Part shown: in pieces, positions 7,048-11,741 of the stretch | How positions within the stretch are numbered: position 1 is the stretch's first letter | Layout: each line of letters starts with the position of its first letter | Origin: Parabacteroides sp. | GTDB lineage: Bacteria > Bacteroidota > Bacteroidia > Bacteroidales > Tannerellaceae | Assembly: GCA_019411205.1 (NCBI GenBank) | Contig: DXRF01000074.1 | Span: 1-11,741 of the forward strand | Reading direction: 5' to 3' | Length of the DNA stretch: 11,741 nucleotides | Program-made: the position numbers and the translations under genes | Notes under the pieces: generated by a model | Told to the model about the DNA's origin: nothing | The model's database searches: none | The model's input: only the letters and a program-made list of their open reading frames with translations

Positions 7048-7506
7048 ATGGATGCAAAAAAGTACACAGAGATGCAAGACTGGTTCACCAGGTATCTTGC
7101 TGAGAAAAAACTACGAAAGACGGAGGAACGATATGCCATATTGGAGTGTATATGCAGTTTCCCTGGTCATTTCGATATGTGTTTGCTTCATCGGAAACTG
7201 GAGGAAATGAATTTTCATGTCAGTCGGGCTACTGTTTATAATACGGTCGACGTTTTGGTAGACAGCGGCTTGATTGTGCGTCATCAACTGACGGCCCAGG
7301 CTGTGCAGTATGAATTACGGATGCTGGCAGAGACACACTTGCATCTGGTCTGTACGAAATGCGGGGCGATCAGGGAGTTGAAGGATGCGACATTGAAGAA
7401 AGATGTCGGGGCGTTGAAGATACCGCGTTTCACTCCGGAATATCATGCGCTTTACATTTACGGCCTGTGCAGTAAGTGTAAGTACCGGCTTCAGCGGAAG
7501 AAATAA
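7048..7506 (+). CDS. Fur-family metalloregulator
   Basis: The 152-residue protein has the Fur-family layout. An N-terminal winged helix (about 10-82) carries the recognition helix in SRATVYNTVDVLVDSGLI. The C-terminal dimerisation domain has a structural zinc site of four cysteines: C102/C105 (CTKC) and C141/C144 (CSKC). H97 and H99 (THLHLVC), with H41, H133 and E110, are candidate regulatory metal ligands. Position 110 is Glu, as in Fur, where PerR has Asp, which mildly favours an iron or zinc sensor over a peroxide sensor. The metal cannot be assigned from sequence. The reading frame is open upstream to a TTG at 7018, but that codon lies inside the -7 element of the promoter, so the ATG at 7048 is the start. 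It is 29 bases before purA with no terminator, so the two are probably one transcript. Confidence 0.93.
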   Translation: MDAKKYTEMQDWFTRYLAEKKLRKTEERYAILECICSFPGHFDMCLLHRKLEEMNFHVSRATVYNTVDVLVDSGLIVRHQLTAQAVQYELRMLAETHLHLVCTKCGAIRELKDATLKKDVGALKIPRFTPEYHALYIYGLCSKCKYRLQRKK

Positions 7507-7535
7507 GAATATTAACATCTATATAAATATAAACG

Positions 7536-8807
7536 ATGAAAGTTGACGTTCTATTAGGATTGCAGTGGGGTGACGAAGGCAAAGGAAAAGTAGTCGACGT
7601 TTTGACTCCGAATTACGATGTGATAACTCGTTTTCAGGGAGGTCCCAATGCTGGACATACTTTGGAATTTAACGGTGAAAAGTATGTATTGCGTTCTATC
7701 CCTTCCGGTATTTTCCAGGGAGGCAAGGTAAACGTTATCGGTAACGGTGTCGTACTGGATCCGTTGTTGTTCCAGCAGGAAGCGGAAGCACTCGCAGCCA
7801 GCGGACACGACCTGACCAAACAACTGTGTATCTCTAAGAAAGCTCATTTGATCTTGCCCACTCACCGTATATTGGATGCGGCTTACGAAGCAGCGAAAGG
7901 TTCGGGCAAAATCGGTACAACCGGTAAAGGTATCGGTCCGACTTATACGGATAAGATCAGCCGTAACGGTCTGCGCGTAGGCGACTTGTTGCATAATTTC
8001 GATGAAAAGTATGCTGCAGCAAAAGCAAGACATGAAGCTATTCTGCGTTCTCTGAATTATGAATATGATATTACCGAATTGGAAGCGCAATGGTTCAAGG
8101 GATTGGAATATCTGAAACAGTTCCGCCTGATCGACAGCGAGCATGTGATCAATAACTATTTGAAAGAAGGCAAGTCTGTTTTGGCCGAAGGTGCACAGGG
8201 CACTATGCTGGATATTGACTTTGGTTCGTATCCGTTCGTGACTTCTTCCAATACGATTTGTGCTGGTTGCTGTACCGGTTTGGGGGTTTCTCCGCGTAAC
8301 ATCGGTGAAGTTTATGGTATCTTCAAGGCTTATTGCACACGTGTCGGTAGCGGTCCGTTCCCGACAGAGCTGTTTGATGAAACAGGCAGCAAGATCCGTC
8401 AGATCGGTCATGAATATGGCGCTGTAACCGGACGCGAACGTCGTTGCGGCTGGATTGACTTGGTTGCGTTGAAATATGCAATCATGATCAACGGTGTGAC
8501 GAAACTGATCATGATGAAGAGCGATGTGCTGGATGGCTTTGAAACTGTAAAGGCTTGCGTTGCTTATAAAGTCAATGGTGAAGAAACAACAGAGTTCCCG
8601 TTTGAAATCAATGAAGGTATCGAACCCGTATATGTGGAAATGCCGGGTTGGAATGTCGACATGACGAAGATGCAGAGCGAAGACGAATTCCCGGAAGAGT
8701 TCAACGCTTATATCTCTTTCCTTGAAGAAGAATTGGAAGTTCCGATCAAGATTGTTTCTGTCGGTCCTGACCGTGAGCAAACAATTGTCAGATATACCGA
8801 AGAATAA
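7536..8807 (+). CDS. purA: Adenylosuccinate synthetase
   Basis: The 423-residue enzyme joins IMP and aspartate using GTP to make adenylosuccinate, the first committed step to AMP. Signature elements are WGDEGKGK at 11-18 with catalytic D13, GGPNAGHT with H41, and the IMP-binding loop GTTGKGIGPTY at 127-137. Further along are SVLAEGAQGTMLDIDFGSYP and GRERRCGWIDLVALKYA. Length is normal for bacterial PurA (about 420-430). The leader is only 29 AT-rich bases after the Fur gene, with no promoter of its own, so expression probably depends on the upstream promoter. A strong terminator follows. This is a confident assignment; the enzyme is cytosolic. Confidence 0.99.
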   Translation: MKVDVLLGLQWGDEGKGKVVDVLTPNYDVITRFQGGPNAGHTLEFNGEKYVLRSIPSGIFQGGKVNVIGNGVVLDPLLFQQEAEALAASGHDLTKQLCISKKAHLILPTHRILDAAYEAAKGSGKIGTTGKGIGPTYTDKISRNGLRVGDLLHNFDEKYAAAKARHEAILRSLNYEYDITELEAQWFKGLEYLKQFRLIDSEHVINNYLKEGKSVLAEGAQGTMLDIDFGSYPFVTSSNTICAGCCTGLGVSPRNIGEVYGIFKAYCTRVGSGPFPTELFDETGSKIRQIGHEYGAVTGRERRCGWIDLVALKYAIMINGVTKLIMMKSDVLDGFETVKACVAYKVNGEETTEFPFEINEGIEPVYVEMPGWNVDMTKMQSEDEFPEEFNAYISFLEEELEVPIKIVSVGPDREQTIVRYTEE

Positions 8808-8823
8808 AATCTGGAAATAATAC

Positions 8824-8871
8824 AAAATGGCAGAAGACCACATCCTGGAAAGATGATCTTCTGCCATTTTT
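8824..8871 (+). terminator. Intrinsic terminator after purA
   Basis: A perfect 14-base stem (8824-8837 with 8857-8870, AAAATGGCAGAAGA against its complement) encloses a 19-base loop. The 3' arm ends in a run of Ts to 8871, followed by one G and five more Ts. It begins 17 bases after the purA stop and closes the fur-purA unit. Confidence 0.9.
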
Positions 8872-8929
8872 GTTTTTGGCAGACTTTTTGTCGTTTGTGA
8901 TTTAGTTTAACTATATAAATTAGAAAAAT

Positions 8930-9616
8930 ATGAGTATGTATTGGATTATATTTATCGGTTTTGCCCTTCTTAGTTGGCTGGTCTCTTCCAGACTCCAGAA
9001 TAAGTTTGAGAAATATTCCAAGATTCCTATGCCAAATGGCATGACAGGGAAAGATGTGGCAGAAAAGATGTTGCATGATAACGGTATTTATGATGTAAAA
9101 GTGATTTCTACTCCTGGACATTTGACGGATCATTATAATCCGGCAAACCAAACCGTCAATCTGAGCGAATCGGTTTATTACAGTAACAGTATTGCTGCTG
9201 CTGCCGTTGCGGCTCATGAATGCGGGCATGCTGTCCAGCATGCTACGGCTTATGCGCCTCTCCGGATGCGTTCGGCTTTGGTTCCGGTCGTCAGCTTTGC
9301 TTCCAACATTATGACATGGGTGTTATTGGGTGGTATGCTGTTGATAAATAGTTTTCCTCAGTTGTTGCTTTTCGGTATTATCCTGTTTGCTTCGACTACT
9401 CTGTTCAGTTTTATTACGCTGCCGGTCGAGATCAATGCAAGCCAGCGGGCATTGGTTTGGTTAAGCAATGCCGGTATTACGAATGTCTATACGCATGATA
9501 AAGCTGAAGATGCCTTACGTTCCGCTGCTTACACGTACGTAGTGGCTGCCTTGGGCTCTCTTGCTACATTGTTATATTATATCATGATTTTCCTGGGTGG
9601 AAGAAGCCGGGATTAA
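8930..9616 (+). CDS. YugP-type membrane zinc metallopeptidase
   Basis: The 228-residue protein matches the zinc metallopeptidase_2 (YugP) family. An N-terminal membrane segment (about 4-20) is followed by a soluble part ending in the zinc motif HECGH at 96-100, with catalytic E97, inside AAVAAHECGHAVQHA. Three more membrane segments lie near 117-140, 144-163 and 203-222. E167, in LPVEINAS, is the likely third metal ligand. The substrate is unknown in this family; these are small membrane-anchored proteases. The ATG at 8930 is used; a second ATG two codons later cannot be excluded. The gene stands between the purA terminator and the hisS promoter, and no clear -7 element is seen in 8872-8929. 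It may be transcribed alone or read through into hisS. Confidence 0.92.
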   Translation: MSMYWIIFIGFALLSWLVSSRLQNKFEKYSKIPMPNGMTGKDVAEKMLHDNGIYDVKVISTPGHLTDHYNPANQTVNLSESVYYSNSIAAAAVAAHECGHAVQHATAYAPLRMRSALVPVVSFASNIMTWVLLGGMLLINSFPQLLLFGIILFASTTLFSFITLPVEINASQRALVWLSNAGITNVYTHDKAEDALRSAAYTYVVAALGSLATLLYYIMIFLGGRSRD

Positions 9617-9627
9617 ACAGGAAGCAT

Positions 9628-9635
9628 TACCTTTG
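9628..9635 (+). promoter_or_regulatory. Bacteroidetes -7 element for hisS
   Basis: The sequence TACCTTTG matches TAnnTTTG exactly and sits 12 bases after the peptidase stop and 27 bases before the hisS ATG. No clear TTTG lies at the -33 distance. It suggests hisS has its own promoter in the 46-base gap. Confidence 0.6.
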
Positions 9636-9662
9636 CACCTCAAATAAATAAATAAGTGAATC

Positions 9663-11018
9663 ATGCAAAAGCCGTCTATCCCTAAAGGAACAAGAGATTT
9701 TTCGCCTGAAGAAATGGCGAAGCGTAATTATATATTCAATACTATCCGCGAAGTATACCATCTGTACGGATTTCAGCAGATCGAAACACCGGCTATGGAA
9801 AACCTGTCTACGTTGATGGGTAAATATGGAGAAGAAGGCGATAAGTTGCTTTTCAAAATATTGAATTCCGGAAATTGTTTTTCCGGAATAACGGATGAAG
9901 AATTGCTGGAACGCAACGCCGTGAGATTTGGAGTGAAAGCTTGCGAAAAAGGGTTGCGTTATGATTTGACAGTTCCTTTTGCCCGTTATGTGGTACAGCA
10001 CCGTAATGATATCACTTTCCCGTTCAAACGTTATCAGATACAGCCGGTATGGCGTGCCGATCGTCCGCAGAAAGGACGTTACCGCGAGTTTTATCAGTGT
10101 GACGGAGATGTGGTAGGTTCTGATTCTCTGGTGAACGAAGTCGAACTGATCCAGATTATGGATGAGGTCTTTCATCGTTTCGGCATTCGTGTCTGCATAA
10201 AGATGAACAACCGTAAGATTCTTTCCGGTATTGCCGAGATAATCGGTGAAGCTGATAAGATTGTCGACATCACAGTTGCCATCGACAAGTTGGATAAGAT
10301 CGGTTTGGAAAATGTGAATGAAGAATTGCGTTCCAAGGAATTGTCCGAAGATGCAATCGCTCGTTTGCAACCTATTATTATGCTGAAAGGGACGAACCGC
10401 GAAAAGCTGGCTGTTCTGAAAAAAGAATTGGCAGCATCGGAAATTGCGCTGAAAGGTATTGCCGAGATGGAATTTATTCTGGACCGTATCGAGAAGTTGG
10501 AACTGACAGCTGAGTTGGAACTGGATCTGACGTTGGCACGTGGTTTGAACTATTATACGGGTGCTATCTTTGAAGTGAAAGCGTTGGATGTCCAGATCGG
10601 AAGTATCACAGGTGGAGGACGCTATGACAATTTGACTGGTGTGTTTGGCATGGACGGTGTGTCTGGTGTCGGAATCTCCTTCGGTGCTGATCGTATCTTC
10701 GATGTCTTGAACCTGTTGGAACTTTATCCGGCCGATTCTTTGAAGACCACGCAACTGCTGTTCGTGAATTTCGGAGAGAAGGAAGAAAACTATTTGTTGC
10801 CTCTGATCTCGAAAGTGCGCGCTGCTGGTATTCGTACGGAGTTGTATCCCGAATCTGCCAAAATGAAGAAGCAGATGGGATATGCTGATACGAAGAAGAT
10901 CCCGTTTGTGGCGATTGTCGGCGAAAACGAAATAAATGAAGGTAAGATCAATCTGAAAAACATGTTGACAGGCGAACAGTCTCTCGTTACATTAGAAGAA
11001 CTGATCGAAAGATTCTAA
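9663..11018 (+). CDS. hisS: Histidyl-tRNA synthetase
   Basis: The 451-residue class II synthetase charges tRNA-His. Motif 1 lies in the N-terminal part (about 25-55). Motif 2 is around FKRYQIQPVWRADRPQKGRYREFYQCD (121-147). DLTVPFARYV at 101-110 is the ATP/histidine-site segment. The histidine-specific signature ARGLNYYTG lies at 292-300, GGGRYDNL at 317-324, and motif 3 near GVGISFGADR. The C-terminal anticodon-binding domain spans about 365-451. Two points differ from E. coli HisRS: the protein is about 25 residues longer, with an extra stretch at about 62-98 before DLTVPFARYV, and the signature has Asn where Asp is usual. Both look like features of the long-form HisRS of Bacteroidetes and eukaryotes. 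The ATG follows a leader with its own -7 element, and a terminator lies 67 bases past the stop. Confidence 0.98.
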   Translation: MQKPSIPKGTRDFSPEEMAKRNYIFNTIREVYHLYGFQQIETPAMENLSTLMGKYGEEGDKLLFKILNSGNCFSGITDEELLERNAVRFGVKACEKGLRYDLTVPFARYVVQHRNDITFPFKRYQIQPVWRADRPQKGRYREFYQCDGDVVGSDSLVNEVELIQIMDEVFHRFGIRVCIKMNNRKILSGIAEIIGEADKIVDITVAIDKLDKIGLENVNEELRSKELSEDAIARLQPIIMLKGTNREKLAVLKKELAASEIALKGIAEMEFILDRIEKLELTAELELDLTLARGLNYYTGAIFEVKALDVQIGSITGGGRYDNLTGVFGMDGVSGVGISFGADRIFDVLNLLELYPADSLKTTQLLFVNFGEKEENYLLPLISKVRAAGIRTELYPESAKMKKQMGYADTKKIPFVAIVGENEINEGKINLKNMLTGEQSLVTLEELIERF

Positions 11019-11085
11019 CTGTACATTTCAATCTCGTGCCTTTCGGCACAGTCCGTTTCTACTAATTTTAATAGACTGATAATAG

Positions 11086-11128
11086 AACTTCCCCATTCAT
11101 TTTCTTGTTGTAATGGGGAAGTTTTTTT
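11086..11128 (+). terminator. Intrinsic terminator after hisS
   Basis: A perfect 12-base stem (AACTTCCCCATT at 11086-11097 with 11112-11123) encloses a 14-base loop and is followed by seven Ts (11122-11128). It separates hisS from the groES-groEL operon. Confidence 0.92.
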
Positions 11129-11132
11129 GTGG

Positions 11133-11148
11133 CAGGATGGTCATCCTG
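11133..11148. promoter_or_regulatory. 16-base palindrome upstream of groES
   Basis: CAGGATGGTCATCCTG is a perfect dyad with 7-base arms and a 2-base centre. It lies between the hisS terminator and the candidate groES promoter. The centre is too short for a stable RNA hairpin, so a protein-binding site is the more natural reading, but no factor is known to me. Confidence 0.35.
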
Positions 11149-11157
11149 TCAGATATA

Positions 11158-11191
11158 TTTGTATTGTCTGCCTTTCTGGAATGTAAAATTG
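11158..11191 (+). promoter_or_regulatory. Candidate promoter of groES-groEL
   Basis: A TTTG at 11158-11161 is followed after 22 bases by TAAAATTG at 11184-11191, which matches five of the six fixed positions of TAnnTTTG. Transcription would begin near 11197, giving a leader of about 105 bases. No better match was seen in 11129-11302; a TTTG at 11215 has only a poor partner. Confidence 0.35.
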
Positions 11192-11210
11192 TCAGTCTTT
11201 TCCCTGACAA
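11189..11210. promoter_or_regulatory. Inverted repeat TTGTCAG-N8-CTGACAA before groES
   Basis: The 7-base arms (11189-11195 and 11204-11210) are exact complements with an 8-base spacer. The left arm overlaps the candidate -7 element. The spacing recalls the CIRCE operator of HrcA-regulated groE operons (9-base arms, 9-base spacer), but the arm sequence is unrelated. It could be an operator or a short leader hairpin. Confidence 0.4.
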
Positions 11211-11302
11211 CGGTTTTGGCACAATATTCGCATAGACATTTACGTGCGATAAGAAAGCACAAGATTAACGTAATATTATTAACAACTAAAAAATATACAA
11301 CG

Positions 11303-11572
11303 ATGAACATTAGACCATTAGCAGATAGAGTGCTGATTAAGCCGGCTGCAGCAGAAGAAAAGACACTTGGCGGAATCATTATTCCCGATTCAGCAAAAGA
11401 AAAACCTTTAAAAGGTGAAGTTGTCGCCGTAGGTAACGGAACAAAGGATGAAGAAATGGTTGTAAAGAATGGCGATACTGTACTGTACGGTAAGTATGCA
11501 GGTACAGAAATCGAACTGGACGGTGAAAAATATCTTATCATGCGTCAGTCTGATATTTTGGCTATTATCTAA
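11303..11572 (+). CDS. groES: Co-chaperonin GroES
   Basis: The 89-residue protein forms the seven-membered lid of the chaperonin. It begins MNIRPLADRVLIKP, the standard Cpn10 N-terminus. The mobile loop that docks on GroEL spans about 17-33, with the hydrophobic tripeptide III at 25-27. The roof beta-hairpin region is around VGNGTKDEE, and the C-terminus is typical. The frame is open further upstream, but that stretch holds the hisS terminator tail and promoter and does not resemble Cpn10, so the ATG at 11303 is the start. It is followed after 72 bases by groEL. The gap is unusually repeat-rich for this operon. Heat induction is expected but cannot be read directly. Confidence 0.98.
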   Translation: MNIRPLADRVLIKPAAAEEKTLGGIIIPDSAKEKPLKGEVVAVGNGTKDEEMVVKNGDTVLYGKYAGTEIELDGEKYLIMRQSDILAII

Positions 11573-11573
11573 A

Positions 11574-11606
11574 CAATTGACAATTGGTAGTGAACAATTG
11601 ACAATT
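11574..11606. repeat. AATTGAC heptad repeat between groES and groEL
   Basis: AATTGAC occurs at 11575 and 11596, with degenerate units at 11582 (AATTGGT) and 11589 (AGTGAAC), all in 7-base register and ending in AATT at 11603. A 14-base direct repeat (AACAATTGACAATT at 11572 and 11593) is offset by exactly 21 bases. Each CAATTGACAATTG-like unit is nearly palindromic. It starts 2 bases after the groES stop and belongs to the same repeat type as 2144-2217. Confidence 0.75.
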
Positions 11607-11644
11607 AAAAAACATTTATACATTTATATAAAACGATAGAAATC

Positions 11645-11741
11645 ATGGCAAAAGAAATTAAATACGATATGGATGCCCGCGACCTTTTGAAGAAAGGTGT
11701 GGATGAATTGGCTAACGCAGTAAAAGTAACACTGGGCCCGA
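11645..11741 (+). CDS. groEL: Chaperonin GroEL (5' part, cut by window end)
   Basis: Only the first 32 codons are present. They read MAKEIKYDMDARDLLKKGVD followed by ELANAVKVTLGP, the conserved start of Cpn60: the N-terminal strand that contacts the neighbouring subunit, then the first equatorial helix and the ATP-contacting LGP. The complete protein is normally about 545 residues. It follows groES in the standard order after a 72-base gap containing heptad repeats and an A/T-rich leader without a clear Shine-Dalgarno. The identification is secure despite truncation by the window edge. Confidence 0.97.
   Translation, partial: MAKEIKYDMDARDLLKKGVDELANAVKVTLGP

Noticed and set aside
7554..8867. 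A 437-codon open frame on the minus strand opposite purA.
   Set aside because: It lies wholly across a certain purA gene, has no recognisable motif, and starts beyond the purA terminator. It is an antisense shadow produced by codon bias.
8708..9241. A 177-codon minus-strand frame spanning the purA end, its terminator and the peptidase start.
   Set aside because: It crosses a strong terminator and two real genes and has no motif or promoter.
9627..10754. A 375-codon open frame on the minus strand opposite hisS.
   Set aside because: It is fully contained opposite hisS, and its translation has no domain pattern; it is a shadow.
11036..11049. A short hairpin GTGCC-TTTC-GGCAC just after hisS, considered as a first terminator.
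   Set aside because: The stem is only 5 bp and no T-tract follows directly. The 12-bp hairpin at 11086-11128 is far stronger.
11129..11302. An N-terminal extension of GroES by 58 codons.
   Set aside because: The extension begins in the hisS terminator T-tract region, contains the likely groES promoter, and does not resemble Cpn10, whose conserved start is at 11303.
11129..11302. A CIRCE element (TTAGCACTC-N9-GAGTGCTAA) before groES.
   Set aside because: No such sequence is present. Only unrelated dyads were found, which are reported separately.

Overview
The window reads as chromosomal housekeeping DNA of a Bacteroidales bacterium, most like Parabacteroides or Bacteroides. The evidence is threefold. 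Several genes are preceded by the Bacteroidetes -7 element TAnnTTTG. Strong Shine-Dalgarno sequences are missing before most starts. The gene content also fits: an M49 dipeptidyl peptidase III with an HECLGH motif, a Fur-family gene just before purA, a long-form HisRS, and groES-groEL. The genus is an inference from overall resemblance. I see no phage, transposase, CRISPR array, toxin-antitoxin pair, tRNA or rRNA.

Layout. Positions 46-921 (+) hold a two-gene unit: a small zinc-ribbon/HTH protein (DUF2089 type) and a Yip1-like polytopic membrane protein. The unit runs tail to tail, with a 7-bp overlap, into a minus-strand cluster. In transcription order that cluster is a three-domain Xaa-Pro aminopeptidase (4014-2224), a gamma-carbonic-anhydrase-like hexapeptide protein (2135-1614) and a HAD phosphatase of the phosphoglycolate phosphatase type (1571-915). 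A heptad-phased AATTGAC inverted repeat lies between the first two. The aminopeptidase is divergent from a dipeptidyl peptidase III lipoprotein gene (4238-6295 +). Their 223-bp gap carries one -7 element facing each way. An AlkD-like HEAT-repeat protein follows the peptidase. A new promoter then drives a Fur-family regulator and purA, ending at a strong terminator. A YugP-type membrane zinc peptidase and hisS follow, with another terminator. The last part is the groES-groEL operon, with groEL cut by the window edge.

How the genes work together. Most are independent core functions: purine synthesis, histidyl-tRNA charging, protein folding and metal regulation. The two divergent exopeptidases could cooperate in breaking down short peptides, one removing dipeptides and the other cutting before proline.

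I found no convincing new multi-gene system. The points most worth checking are: (a) heptad-phased AATTGAC repeats in two intergenic sites, one inside the groES-groEL operon; (b) dyads at the groES promoter that could be a heat-shock operator and do not match CIRCE; (c) apparent replacement of the catalytic Trp/Asp pair in the AlkD-like protein; and (d) the uncharacterised zinc-ribbon plus Yip1 gene pair. No gap between genes exceeds 300 bases. The largest are 11019-11302 and 4015-4237, and their contents are described in the entries.
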